From: Streptomyces sp. T12 | GTDB taxonomy: Bacteria > Actinomycetota > Actinomycetes > Streptomycetales > Streptomycetaceae | Assembly: GCF_028736035.1 (NCBI RefSeq) | Contig: NZ_CP117866.1 | Span: 6,820,001-6,884,000, forward strand | Length of the DNA: 64,000 bases | Direction: 5' to 3' | Shown here: piece by piece, positions 48,394 to 56,742 of the stretch | How the letters are laid out: the number at the start of each line of letters is the position of its first letter | Numbering within the stretch: the first letter of the stretch is position 1 | Position numbers and translations under genes: made by a program | The notes under the pieces: generated by a model | The model's input: the letters and a program-made list of their open reading frames with translations, nothing else | Told to the model about the DNA's origin: nothing | The model's database searches: none

Positions 48394-49340
48394 AACTGAA
48401 CCGAATGATGGCGGTCATTACCTCGTTGTGTGTAGCAGCCGCAGTCACGGCTTGCGGAACCCAACAGAACGGCAGTGGGAATAAGGCAACGGAATCCAAG
48501 CAGGCCACCATGGACGAGCAGAAGGCAACCCAACGCGCAGAGGAAATCGTTCACCAGGCAGTGGACGGTATGTCACCCAAGCCGACGCTCAAGCGTACCG
48601 GTCTTCGCCCCTTGGGGACGTGCGTCGCCCGAGACGACCACGGCCCTGACGATCGAGTGCAGTTCCGACTCACGTATCAGCTGACCGGAGTTCCAGGCAG
48701 CAAGGCCAAGACATTGGTACGGCAAGCACGGGACGCATGGGTGAAAGTTGGCTACAAGTTCCAGTCGTCAGATGCTGACTGGTCCGATCCCTTTCCCTCA
48801 GTGGGCATGCGTACCGAACCGGATGACTTCTGGATGACCGCCCTTACCGGGGTCGTGAACCGGGCCGAAGGCGAGGGGCTCGCAGCCATCTCCGTGACTT
48901 CTCCCTGCTTTGCTCCCAGCGGCGGGTCCGCTGCCGACCCTGCAGCCCTCCAGCGCACGCAGGCCGACGAGCACGCCGAGCATCGAGCCCTCGACCACTC
49001 CAGCCGGATTTATGACGCTCTCCAAGCGCGGCACGCCACAGCACAGCAGGGCGACGGGCTCAGCACCTATCAGGACTCCGAAGGCGCCTATGTCCACCAC
49101 GCATGGTCGACTCAGCCGCTTACGGAAGAGGAGACGGTCCGGGTGATGGCACGTGCGCAGACCTACTTCGAGAGCGCGGGCTGGACCGTGCGTCATGTTC
49201 CAACCGAGGCCGGCATTCCCGCGATCGTCGCTCGTAATGCCAAGGACGAGAGTGTGGCCCAAGTCGCACCGTCGACTATCGGCGCGGTGCGGGTCGCAGT
49301 GACGACACCTTCTATGCCTGAGGATTCCGCGATGGTTTGA
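48390..49340 (+). CDS. Lipoprotein of the ESX effector block
   Basis: 316 residues from the GTG at 48390 (GGAGGA upstream). Signal peptide with lipobox AVTACG (Cys22), then a domain of two similar alpha/beta halves (THRxGLRPLGTCVARDD...QFRLTYQLTGVPGSKAKTLVRQARDAWVKVGYKFQ and STQPLTEEETVRVMARAQTYFESAGWTVRHV). The gene is translationally coupled to the hydrolase and so may be an immunity or carrier lipoprotein for it (inference). No known family. Confidence 0.75.
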   Translation: MKLNRMMAVITSLCVAAAVTACGTQQNGSGNKATESKQATMDEQKATQRAEEIVHQAVDGMSPKPTLKRTGLRPLGTCVARDDHGPDDRVQFRLTYQLTGVPGSKAKTLVRQARDAWVKVGYKFQSSDADWSDPFPSVGMRTEPDDFWMTALTGVVNRAEGEGLAAISVTSPCFAPSGGSAADPAALQRTQADEHAEHRALDHSSRIYDALQARHATAQQGDGLSTYQDSEGAYVHHAWSTQPLTEEETVRVMARAQTYFESAGWTVRHVPTEAGIPAIVARNAKDESVAQVAPSTIGAVRVAVTTPSMPEDSAMV

Positions 49341-49412
49341 GTTTGTCCCCTGGCCGAAAGTAACCGCGCACCGGGGGTCGTAGCAAACGGGGGAACAGGG
49401 AGGGTGAGCGTC

Positions 49413-49722
49413 GTGCCGTGTGTTTCGGCGATGTTCGGGGCGGTGGGGCTCGGCTGCGGGGCCGTAGGGACCGTAACACCGCGAAGCTCCACGAGGCTGC
49501 AACGGTCCATGAGCGGGCCGACTCCTCAGCCTGACAAGCTGGACGACGGCCAAGTGCTCCGACGGCCGTGCCCTGTTCACCATGCACGTCGCTGCCGAGC
49601 GGGACGACAACCCCAAGAACACCGTGAGCAATCCGGGTTTCGCTTACGAACGCGCCGCGCTCAGGGCGTTCGCCGAGCGTTCGGCCAAAGCCCACGGCTG
49701 TTCTGCACCCGTGACGCCTTGA
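49413..49722 (+). pseudogene. Decayed lipoprotein-like gene fragment
   Basis: A GTG at 49413 preceded by GGGAGG opens VPCVSAMFGAVGLGCGAVG, a lipoprotein-like signal, but coding character jumps frame near 49550: the frame encoding PTPQPDKLDDGQ stops making sense, and CSDGRALFTMHVAAERDDN...RAFAERSAKAHG continues in another frame to a TGA at 49720-49722. Codon bias supports both halves in turn, so a single-base indel has broken one small gene. Confidence 0.4.
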
Positions 49723-49800
49723 CGACGCCGCTGCCGACCATGGAGCTCCGGGCCGTGCTGCCTTACTGCCGCGCCCACACCGCCACCCTGCCCGCGATGC

Positions 49801-49853
49801 GGGTTCGGCAGGGGATGCGGACGCGCCCGCGCCAGTGCCATGGCGCGGGTTCA
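49801..49853. repeat. 53-bp repeat, left copy, containing a hairpin
   Basis: About 87% identical to 57076-57128 (seven mismatches over 53 bases by eye), same orientation. Both copies contain the perfect stem CCCGCGCC/GGCGCGGG with an eight-base loop (49826-49849 here). On the minus strand both could encode EPAPxHWRGRVxIxCRT, so they may be remnants of one gene family, or repeats that border the accessory stretch. Confidence 0.7.
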
Positions 49854-49906
49854 GAATTGGGTGGCACCGCACGCGAAACGGACGGGAGACACGAGAGCAA
49901 TGCGGA

Positions 49907-50104
49907 TCAGGCCGGGCTCGGGCGGCGGGGCGTCGTAGACGTATGCAACGGTGAGAGCCGGGCGCGTCGGCCCAGCGTCGGGTTCTTCTCCAGTTCGGCG
50001 CGCAGCGCCTCGACGGCTTCGAGAGCTCCTGCACCGATGGCATGGCAGCGGGCGCGCGCCTCTTGCGTGATCTCGGCGATGACCTGGTGCGGCCTGTCGG
50101 TCAC
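49907..50104 (-). CDS. Small unknown protein, coupled to the gene at 50101-50391
   Basis: 65 residues from the GTG at 50104, overlapping the upstream stop by GTGA. Helical (DRPHQVIAEITQEARARCHAIGAGALEAVEALRAELEKNPTLGRRARL). Such coupled small pairs often form regulatory or toxin-antitoxin units, but I recognise no motif. Good third-position GC bias supports it as real. Confidence 0.6.
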   Translation of the reverse strand: MTDRPHQVIAEITQEARARCHAIGAGALEAVEALRAELEKNPTLGRRARLSPLHTSTTPRRPSPA

Positions 50105-50391
50105 TGGGGCGCCCCTCGGGCCGCGTTGATCTCGGCGACAGCCGTGGTGATGGCGGTGTCGAAGCCGGGATCCTGGCGAGCGATGATCCGGCCCCGGAAC
50201 TCTTCGACCAGGCGGACGATGCCGGTGAGGTCGGCTGGGTCGGCGTGGTTGATCTCGCGGGCCAGCTCGGCCTCGAAGTCGTCGGCATCTCCGGGGAAGC
50301 CGTAGCCCATGGTGAGGGCGGCGCGGAGTTCGCCGATGGTACGCATCGGAGGCAGGTGGGGCTGCCCGGAGTCTGCCGGATGTGTGGTCAT
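50101..50391 (-). CDS. Small unknown protein of a coupled pair
   Basis: 96 residues (MTTHPADSGQPHLPPMRTIG...); an alternative start at the ATG of MRTIGEL is possible. Helical, acidic (DADDFEAELAREINHADPADLTGIVRLVEEFRGRIIARQDPGFDTAITTAVAEI). No known family. Its stop overlaps the start of the 65-residue gene. Divergent from the toxin-antitoxin pair at 50676. Confidence 0.65.
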   Translation of the reverse strand: MTTHPADSGQPHLPPMRTIGELRAALTMGYGFPGDADDFEAELAREINHADPADLTGIVRLVEEFRGRIIARQDPGFDTAITTAVAEINAARGAPQ

Positions 50392-50561
50392 GACGGTCGT
50401 GCCCGTTCGTGGTCCCGGTTTCGCGGTACCCGGGCGTGCTGTGCGGTGCTTCGCCTCGCCCGTTCTTCTGTCCGGACGGGAGCTCGTCCGTGGAGGAGTC
50501 CCGGGCGATCATGGTGAGCGGGCGGAGCGGCGAGTGGTCCCACCCCCGCCCGTGACGTAGA

Positions 50562-50595
50562 CGTGTACGTATGCGTGTACGTCAGCTGCTACGGT
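50562..50595 (+). promoter_or_regulatory. Promoter and direct-repeat operator of the toxin-antitoxin pair
   Basis: CGTGTACGT occurs twice (50562-50570 and 50574-50582; 12-base spacing, about one helical turn), and each copy contains the dyad ACGTGTACGT-like core. A TACGGT -10 element follows at 50590-50595. Tandem operator sites over the promoter are typical of autoregulated toxin-antitoxin operons. Confidence 0.5.
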
Positions 50596-50675
50596 GAGTC
50601 GTGACGAGACGCGTCTCTGTCGATCGACCGTGGCTGATCGACACCCGTCTCACCGAGCAGAAGGGATCCACTCCC

Positions 50676-50930
50676 ATGTCGGACGCCACCATCCGAGCCC
50701 GGTCCCAGACACGGGACAGACTTGCCGCCGTCGCCGAGTCCGAAGGGCTGAGCCTGCGGGCGTGGCTCGACCGGCTGGCCGAAACCGTCAAGACGCCTGC
50801 CGAGCGCGCTGAGGAGGCGGAGCGCACACGGCAGATCCTCATGGGGTGGAGCGGTTACGATCCGGCCGTGCCCGATCCGGAAGCCGACGCGCTGCTGGCC
50901 CACCGTATCGCGGAGACCGACGCCGCGTGA
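50676..50930 (+). CDS. Antitoxin of the second toxin-antitoxin pair
   Basis: 84 residues from the ATG at 50676 with AAGGGA upstream (MSDATIRARSQTRDRLAAVAESEGLSLRAWLDRLAETVKT). The N-terminal half fits a ribbon-helix-helix DNA-binding domain; the C-terminal half is acidic and disordered, for toxin binding. The stop overlaps the toxin start by GTGA. Likely autorepressor acting on the repeats upstream. Confidence 0.78.
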   Translation: MSDATIRARSQTRDRLAAVAESEGLSLRAWLDRLAETVKTPAERAEEAERTRQILMGWSGYDPAVPDPEADALLAHRIAETDAA

Positions 50931-51304
50931 ACGATCTGCACATCGTCCTGGACACCGGCACGCTGGTAGCCCTGCGCGGCAATCCGCTGGTGTCCCGGCT
51001 GGTCTACCAGGCCACTAGCGGCACCGGAACACGCCTGTACGCGGCTGCCTGCGCACTGGTGGAGGCCGACCGGCGATATCCGGGGCTGGCTGAGCATGTC
51101 GCGCAGCTTCCGGCCGTGGACATCGTCCCTCTGGACTTGCCCGCCGCCCTCACCCTGACCGGTGCCGACGGGTGGGGGCAGCCGCACACCGAGCATGTCG
51201 CCACGCCGTCGGCGGAACGCCCCCGTGGTGCTGTGGTGGCGACCGTGACCCCCGAGGAGTGGAAGGGGCGTCCGGTGCGGCTGCTCTCGCTGACACCGGA
51301 CTGA
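50927..51304 (+). CDS. PIN-like toxin of the second toxin-antitoxin pair
   Basis: 125 residues from the GTG at 50927. PIN features: Asp in HIVLDTGTLVAL, Glu in ALVEADRRYPG; the C-terminal acidic positions of classic VapC are altered (HVATPSAERPRGAVVATVTPEEWKGRPVRLLSL), as in a PIN-like subgroup frequent in Streptomyces. RNase activity is expected from the fold, but the altered acidic set makes this less certain than for the pair at 39.4 kb. Confidence 0.75.
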   Translation: MNDLHIVLDTGTLVALRGNPLVSRLVYQATSGTGTRLYAAACALVEADRRYPGLAEHVAQLPAVDIVPLDLPAALTLTGADGWGQPHTEHVATPSAERPRGAVVATVTPEEWKGRPVRLLSLTPD

Positions 51305-51433
51305 TGGCGAGTCGTCTCCACGGAGTTGGCGTACCGGCCGCAGGTGTTGCACGTCTGGGAGATGTGTAACACCGCGCGCCCTGCGTCACCTGTCTGTCCT
51401 GGACATCGTCTGGCTCGGCTAGCCACCCACGAC

Positions 51434-51476
51434 AACGCCACGCCCCCGGCATTCGGGCTGCTGGGGGCGTGGCGTT
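51434..51476. terminator. Strong bidirectional terminator
   Basis: Perfect 14-base inverted repeat AACGCCACGCCCCC / GGGGGCGTGGCGTT with a 15-base loop, between the convergent toxin gene and the minus-strand membrane protein. It can work for both directions. Confidence 0.85.
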
Positions 51477-51509
51477 TCGCATCGTTACGGCACTGCGGCC
51501 GGGCAGGAG

Positions 51510-52712
51510 TCAGCGGCCCCCGCCCGGACCCGGCAGTTTCAGCTTCAGCGGGCCGCAGCCGAGGCGGGCGGCCTCGGCCTCGACGTAGCGAGGGAAGAGG
51601 GTGCGCAGGTCCGCGCTCATCCCGCCGTCGTTGGCCTGTACGAGGAACACCGTCGCGCCCGCCTGGCAACGGGCCCGGAAGACGCCCAGGTTGGGGCCTA
51701 GGCCGCCGTAGCCGACGGCGGAGTGCACCCGGTCGCCCTCGTCGAGCGTCATCCCCGTGAAGATCGCGGCCAGCCGCGGGTCCTCGACGGTCATCATGCG
51801 CTGCTTCCACCGCGAGCCCGTGATGTCGCGGTCGCAGGTGCGCACCGGGCCGTGCCCGTCGGTGATCATGGGGTACTGGTTCGGCTTGCGCTTCTTGCCC
51901 AGGGTCAGCCCCTTGATGCCGCAGAGCGCGTCCGGCTTCTCCGTGCGGGTGTAGCGGGCGGCCTTCGGCAGGCGTTCGACCGGATCGGCGATCGTGCCGG
52001 TGCAGCCCAGGTCCGCGCTGACCTTGTTGACGAGCTTCACGACCATGCGGGCCATCGCGTCCCGCTCCTTGGTACGCGGCTCCATGTCGCTGATCCAGCT
52101 GCCCTGGGCGATGTCCACGACGGCCGGACCGTCGAACTCGTCGGAGCGGCCCAGACAGCCGTCCGGGATGGCAAGCCAGGCGCGGCTGTCCGAGGCCATG
52201 CCCAGGAGGCCGCCGCCGAGCGGGGTGAGGCGGGCGGAGAGGAACTCATCAGCCCACTTGCCGTCGTCACCGGCCCGGTCGTCAAGCCGGTGCACCCGGG
52301 CGGTGAGCGCCCATTCGTCACCGTCGCTGTTCGTCAACTGGCAACTGCCGACGGGGCCGTCCATAGAGCGCGCACCGTGCAGCACGGGCGCCTCGACCGC
52401 CTGGACGTTCTCCGGCTCGCGGAATATCGGGGCGAGGTCGTCGCGGGACAGCGCGCCCCAGCACACCTCGTCGGGCGCGAACGGCCCGGCCTGCGTCTGC
52501 CAGGCTGTGCCGCCGACGCCGAGCAGCACCCCGGCGAGACCTGCGGCCAGCAGCGGCCGGACCTGGCCACGCAGCAGGTGGCGCCAGTGCCAACGCTGGC
52601 GGCGTCGGCGCCACCGCTCCCGGCGCAGGCGCCGATGCCGCTCGCTGAGCGACTCCCGGTCTGCGGGCAGGGACTGGTCGTAGCGGTTCGGCTGGTCCGC
52701 GGTGCTGCTCAC
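51510..52712 (-). CDS. Membrane-anchored protein, tandem paralogue A
   Basis: 400 residues from the GTG at 52712, overlapping the upstream paralogue's stop by GTGA. A basic, Arg-rich N-terminus (HRRLRRERWRRRRQRWHWR) leads into one membrane helix (~65-85, VRPLLAAGLAGVLLGVGGTAW). The extracellular part repeats landmarks of the neighbour: CWGALSRDDLAPIF, GSCQLTN, LGCTG, CGIKGLTL, TCDRD, RCQAGATVFLVQ and the terminal RLGCGPLKL. Even cysteine spacing suggests disulfides. No known fold. Related to 52709-53848 by ancient duplication. Confidence 0.82.
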   Translation of the reverse strand: MSSTADQPNRYDQSLPADRESLSERHRRLRRERWRRRRQRWHWRHLLRGQVRPLLAAGLAGVLLGVGGTAWQTQAGPFAPDEVCWGALSRDDLAPIFREPENVQAVEAPVLHGARSMDGPVGSCQLTNSDGDEWALTARVHRLDDRAGDDGKWADEFLSARLTPLGGGLLGMASDSRAWLAIPDGCLGRSDEFDGPAVVDIAQGSWISDMEPRTKERDAMARMVVKLVNKVSADLGCTGTIADPVERLPKAARYTRTEKPDALCGIKGLTLGKKRKPNQYPMITDGHGPVRTCDRDITGSRWKQRMMTVEDPRLAAIFTGMTLDEGDRVHSAVGYGGLGPNLGVFRARCQAGATVFLVQANDGGMSADLRTLFPRYVEAEAARLGCGPLKLKLPGPGGGR

Positions 52713-53848
52713 CGGGCGGCTCCCTTGGGGGCGATGGGGGCGCAGCCCAGGCGGGCTGCGGCCGCGTTGGTGAAGGTGGCGAGGTAGCCGGGGTCGGTGG
52801 AGGCGCCCATGAGGAAGGTGGTGGGCCGGCCGGCGCAGTCGGCTCGTACGATCGCGTGGTTCTCGCCGATGGTGCCCGTGCCTCGCCAGCCGGGGGCCGC
52901 GGGGCGTTCGCCCGGGATGCCGTCGAACACTGCGGCCAGCCGGGGCTGCGCGACCATCGCCAGCTCCAGGTACGGCACGCCGTCGCCACGGACGCTGCAC
53001 GTCTGCAGGTCGCGGGTGACCGCGCCGGTCTGGTCCGCGATGTCCTCCATGCCGAGGCGCAGGCCGCGGATGCCGCAGGCGTCGTCAGAGGTGCTGAAGA
53101 TGCGCTCCGGATTGCCCGGCAGGTCGTAGACCGGCGAGCTGACCCTCAGCGGCTCGTCCGGCGCGCAACCGGCCGCCGCCATCCCACGGTTGGCCGCCGC
53201 GACGAGCAGCACCGCCGCCTCACGGGCGCCGCCCAGACCGGCCGGATCGTTCTGGCTGTACGAGGGGCCGCTGGTGTACATGCCGGACGCGCGCATGGTG
53301 ACGACGGTCGGCCGGCCGTCCTGCGTATCGCAGGCCTTCGGAAGCACCAGCAGGCCACCACGCCCGTTCACCGTGCCCGGCAGGCCGTCCGGGAGCGGGA
53401 CCATGTCGCCGCCCAGGAAATCGTCCTGGACCATCGCCAGCCGGGCCTCCGCGGCCTTGGGGACCGGGCCGTACTCAACGGACACCTGCTGGCGGATGGA
53501 GACCTTGTCGCCGTCGTAACTGCTCTTGTAGTCGCTGGCGATGGCGACCTCGCAGCTGCCGGTCGGGCGCTCGCGGGTGGGTGCCGTCTCTGTGCCGGTG
53601 CGTGACCCGTCGTCATCGTCGCCGAAGGCCGCGTCGCCGAGGAACTCCGGGCCGCTGTCCTCCTCCCATGCGCCCCAGCAGTAGCGGTCCTTCGGCCACG
53701 GCCAGGTGTCCGCCGCCCACGTGCCGAGCCCGGTGCCCGCAAGCGCGAGCACCAGCGCGGATATCAGCGACAACCGGCCGCGCCTGCTGTGCGGCAGTGC
53801 TCGGCGCAACCGACCGGACGCCGCGGGCGCCTCGTCTGTCTCACTCAC
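52709..53848 (-). CDS. Membrane-anchored protein, tandem paralogue B
   Basis: 379 residues from the GTG at 53848 (VSETDEAPAASGRLRR), set by GGAGGGG upstream; the open frame beyond is not coding. One membrane helix (~27-48, LSLISALVLALAGTGLGTWA) and an extracellular part matching paralogue A: CWGAWEEDSGPEFL, GSCEVAI, CGIRGLRLGMEDI, TCSVRGD, RADCAGRPTTFLMG, RLGCAPIAP. Probably acts with paralogue A at the cell surface. Function unknown; it neighbours ESX genes but has no ESX signal. Confidence 0.82.
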   Translation of the reverse strand: MSETDEAPAASGRLRRALPHSRRGRLSLISALVLALAGTGLGTWAADTWPWPKDRYCWGAWEEDSGPEFLGDAAFGDDDDGSRTGTETAPTRERPTGSCEVAIASDYKSSYDGDKVSIRQQVSVEYGPVPKAAEARLAMVQDDFLGGDMVPLPDGLPGTVNGRGGLLVLPKACDTQDGRPTVVTMRASGMYTSGPSYSQNDPAGLGGAREAAVLLVAAANRGMAAAGCAPDEPLRVSSPVYDLPGNPERIFSTSDDACGIRGLRLGMEDIADQTGAVTRDLQTCSVRGDGVPYLELAMVAQPRLAAVFDGIPGERPAAPGWRGTGTIGENHAIVRADCAGRPTTFLMGASTDPGYLATFTNAAAARLGCAPIAPKGAAR

Positions 53849-53993
53849 CCCGTGATCCCCTCCGGCGCAGGCAGCCCTCGCGAACCGGTCCCCCACGTGC
53901 GCCGTTCCCGTAACCACACACTCAACCGCGGGCCCACCACACAGCGCTTCCCCTGCACGTCGGTGTGGGCACCAACGGATCTTGGCCAGCAGT

Positions 53994-54198
53994 CTATTCA
54001 TGTGTTGACAGCCGCGAAGGGGGCGCCCGCTTCAGACACCGAACCTTCGCCAGGGCGCGATCGGCCCGCTCCTTGATCTGCTCGGGAGTCAGAGTCTGAG
54101 CAGCTATCCATGCGGGCCCGCTCGGGGCGGCAGCTACGCCAGTGCATTGCCCGGGCGGTATAGGCGTACACGGCCTGCAGCCGCCAGCGCCCGCTCAC
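53994..54198 (-). pseudogene. Small gene with apparent frameshift
   Basis: A GTG at 54198 opens SGRWRLQAVYAYTARAMHWRS. From about 54130 the coding bias passes to the +1 frame (AAAPSGPAWIAAQTLTPEQIKERADRALAKVRCLKRAP) which ends at TAG 53994-53996. The two halves together make one ~65-residue protein, so this is a single-base shift in a small gene, either real decay or a sequencing error. Confidence 0.5.
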
Positions 54199-54210
54199 GG
54201 TGCCGTGGTG

Positions 54211-54995
54211 TCAGCGGCCGGCATCGTCCCGGTCGCCGCAGGATGTGGCCTGCTTGAACTTGGGTGTGTCCGAGCCAAGAGAGATCCACGTCCGCGGCTT
54301 GACCTCGTGATCCGGCTTTGGCTTGGGCACGTGTCTGCTGTTCTCTGTGCCTTCCGCGTGGGCGAGGTTCCTGCTGTCACGCACCCAGTCCACACCTTCG
54401 CGATCGGTGAATGTCACGTGCCGCACGACGATCTCCGCGGTCAAGAGGCCATGGGGATGCTCGGCAAGTTCCTCCACCCACCAAGGATCCGTCTCAAAGA
54501 TCGCTTCACTGCACGGAGGCATGCTCCGCAACTCCCGGAAGTAGTAGCCGCGTTGGATATGGACCACTTCCTCCTTGTCGTTCTGTTCGTACACATCGAC
54601 GTAGTAGGCCACGGTGACTTCTGTTACCGGGTCCGGCGACCGATTCATGACGTGCACGCTGGAAACTTTTCCCCCCGGGCTGGAAAGGTCCTCCTCGTTG
54701 CCGATCCAGAAGGCTAAGTGCGCCGCCTGATCGCGGGCATCACGTTCGGCGTCCTCCTGTGACTGCTGCAACTGGCCCTGCGAGACTCGGGCGCCGTAGT
54801 ACGTGGCGATGCCCGTGAACAGCAGGGTTCCGATACCTGCCACGATCCCGGCGGCCGTTCCCCACTTCGTCCAGTCGACGCGGCTCCACCACCGCCGGGG
54901 CGGTGGCTCGCCTTCCTCACGTACGCGTCCTCGTACGCGGTCCGGTGCAGGTCGCTGCCGCGCGAGTCGTAATCGGTCTTGCCGCTGTGGGCCAT
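54211..54995 (-). CDS. Single-pass membrane protein, frameshifted near its N-terminus
   Basis: About 260 residues. Codon bias favours a start at ATG 54995 (MAHSGKTDYDSRGSDLHRTAYEDAYV); coding bias then moves to another frame around a C4 run (54897-54900 on the plus strand as GGGG), continuing RRWWSRVDWTKWGTAAGIVAGIGTLLFTGIATYYGARV. One extra base in that run would join them. After the membrane helix (~50-72) come a coiled-coil-like segment (QGQLQQSQEDAERDARDQAAHL) and a beta-rich domain of unknown type. An intact alternative start at ATG 55002 reads through without the frameshift but has poor codon use. Confidence 0.65.
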
Positions 54996-55239
54996 TGACC
55001 ATTGCTCCCCCGTCGCCTCATTGCAGGAAGAGACGCGCAACCGCCGGATTGGCTACCCGAACCTGCCTACCCGCTGCGCCTCCGTCCGTACCCTGCCCCG
55101 TGCGGGGCGCCGGCGGTCAACGGCCCGATCAGCGTCCACAAGTCGTCGTTCACGATCTACGGCCGAGTGCCGGGACACCTCACCAAGATCCTGTTACGAG
55201 CTCTTAGGCAATCCAAGTTCGGCTCCTGAAGCGGAACCC
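54996..55239. other. Intergenic region without a supported gene
   Basis: About 240 bases between the frameshifted membrane protein and the GH16 gene. I see no strong hairpin or promoter in it. Confidence 0.4.
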
Positions 55240-55965
55240 TTACGGATAGTAGGGGGTGTACGTGATCGAGGAGACCTTCAGGTACCTCGCGCCGTCTGCT
55301 GTGGCCCATGTCGAGTCGTTGGGGTTGCCCGGCCAGTCGCCGCCGACGGCGGTGTTGACGATGAAGCGCATCCCGACACCCGGGGCAGTGGTGTACCACT
55401 TGGTGCCGGTGATGGTGCCGTCCACGGCGAAGTCGATGTGATCGGGCCACCACGTGAACGAATACTTGTGGTACGCGTTGGTCCAGCCCGCGGAATTTGT
55501 CTTCGAGAACTGGGTCTGGGCGTTGTTGGGGTCGTGGAAGGTCTGGTAGACGGTGTTCGGGTTCTGGCCGACGATTTCGGCGGCGTCGAACTCGGGCAGC
55601 CACGGATTCAGGTAGGCCGCCCATACCGCAGGCAGGAGGCCCTGGCCGTTGGGCATGTTCGCGGTGAAGCTGTAAGTGCCGTAGCCGTAGAGTGCCTTGG
55701 ACTCCACGCGGCCCGAGTAGTAAGTGCTGCCCGACTTGTAGGTCTTGATGACGAGGGTGCTGCCCTCGTACCAGACACAGTTGGGGGTGTAGGTCTCCAG
55801 CTCGTTGTTGGCGGTCCACCGTCCGCTGATGGTGTTCCACGAGTTGACGGTCTGGGGGGCTCCCCAGGATGCCGCGTGGGCTGGCGGCTGTCCCAGGAGA
55901 AGCAGTGACAGCGCCGCCAGGGCGCCGACTATCAGGCGTCCCGGCCTGAGAAGTGCAGATGACAT
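55240..55965 (-). CDS. Secreted GH16-family beta-glucanase
   Basis: 241 residues. Sec signal peptide (cleavage near AHA-AS), then a compact GH16 jelly-roll: ISGRWTANNELETYTPNCVWYEG, SGRVESKALYGYGTYSFTANMP, the catalytic motif LPEFDAAEIVG (E-x-D-x-x-E), HKYSFTWWPDHIDFAVDG and FIVNTAVGGDWPGNP. Family members cleave beta-1,3- or mixed-linked glucans (laminarin, fungal wall). No carbohydrate-binding module is attached. It stands alone within the accessory stretch. Confidence 0.92.
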   Translation of the reverse strand: MSSALLRPGRLIVGALAALSLLLLGQPPAHAASWGAPQTVNSWNTISGRWTANNELETYTPNCVWYEGSTLVIKTYKSGSTYYSGRVESKALYGYGTYSFTANMPNGQGLLPAVWAAYLNPWLPEFDAAEIVGQNPNTVYQTFHDPNNAQTQFSKTNSAGWTNAYHKYSFTWWPDHIDFAVDGTITGTKWYTTAPGVGMRFIVNTAVGGDWPGNPNDSTWATADGARYLKVSSITYTPYYP

Positions 55966-56253
55966 CGCGGTTCCATTGCTCGGACGAAATGGGGGGTGGG
56001 AGCGGTCCCACGCTCCTTTTATCGCCGGACTGTAGGAGTCCGTTCAATGTTTGACAAGATGCGTGGCGCGGATTGTTTCCTGGCTTCTGGAGTTGAAGAC
56101 ACCAGGTGTCGCACCCCGGCTTGATCACAACTGGATACAGGCCCTTGTACCGGGGCATCGGGGTGGCGGGAGTTCGCCGCATCAGTGCTGTGGGCGGTGA
56201 GGGCGCCCAGTCCGTTGGGACCCCTCCCGCACCCCATTGCCTACTCTCCGCCC
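55966..56253. other. Divergent intergenic region
   Basis: About 290 bases between the GH16 gene and a plus-strand lipoprotein gene. A TACTCT -10-like box at 56242-56247, six bases before the lipoprotein ATG, suggests a leaderless transcript. No gene supported. Confidence 0.4.
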
Positions 56254-56742
56254 ATGAACGCTCCACGCAGATGGATCTCCGCGATGGCCGCCGCGCTGAC
56301 GCTGGCAGGCTGTTCGAATTCCCCGGACGCCGCACCATCGGCATCGGCATCGGCATCGGCCCCGACCTCGTCCAGCACGTCGACCGCACGGCCGACCGCC
56401 ACGGCAACCTCGGCTTTCTGCCTCGATCTGTCGACCTTCCAGGTCGGCGTCGTCGCCTTCCGCTCCGATGTAGGTGCTGCGATCGAGGGGCAACCGCTGG
56501 ACTTCGAGGACCTTCGGAGGAGGGCTGCCTTGATCGCTCACACCGGTAGGGAGATGAAGGCGAGCGCGCCGCCGGACATCGCCGAAGAGTTCCGTACGGT
56601 ACTCAAAGCGATCGATACCTCGGCGAGCAGATTGAAACCGGACGCGAAGGTACGCGACGTCGTGGATCCCCTGTATGGCGAGCCCAACCGTCCCGCCTTC
56701 GACGCGGTGGACAACTACGACTGCGACGCCGAGGACACGTGA
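56254..56742 (+). CDS. Small secreted lipoprotein
   Basis: 162 residues from the ATG at 56254. Signal peptide with lipobox LAGC (Cys20), then a Ser/Ala/Thr linker partly encoded by (CATCGG) hexanucleotide repeats near 56338-56362, and a helical domain with two cysteines (SAFCLDLSTFQVGVVAFRSDVGAAIEG...DNYDCDAEDT). No known family. The disulfide between the outer cysteines is plausible. Confidence 0.75.
   Translation: MNAPRRWISAMAAALTLAGCSNSPDAAPSASASASAPTSSSTSTARPTATATSAFCLDLSTFQVGVVAFRSDVGAAIEGQPLDFEDLRRRAALIAHTGREMKASAPPDIAEEFRTVLKAIDTSASRLKPDAKVRDVVDPLYGEPNRPAFDAVDNYDCDAEDT

Noticed and set aside
49723..50129. Continuation of the plus-strand frame beyond the lipoprotein-like fragment
   Set aside because: It lies antisense to two minus-strand small genes with better coding bias.
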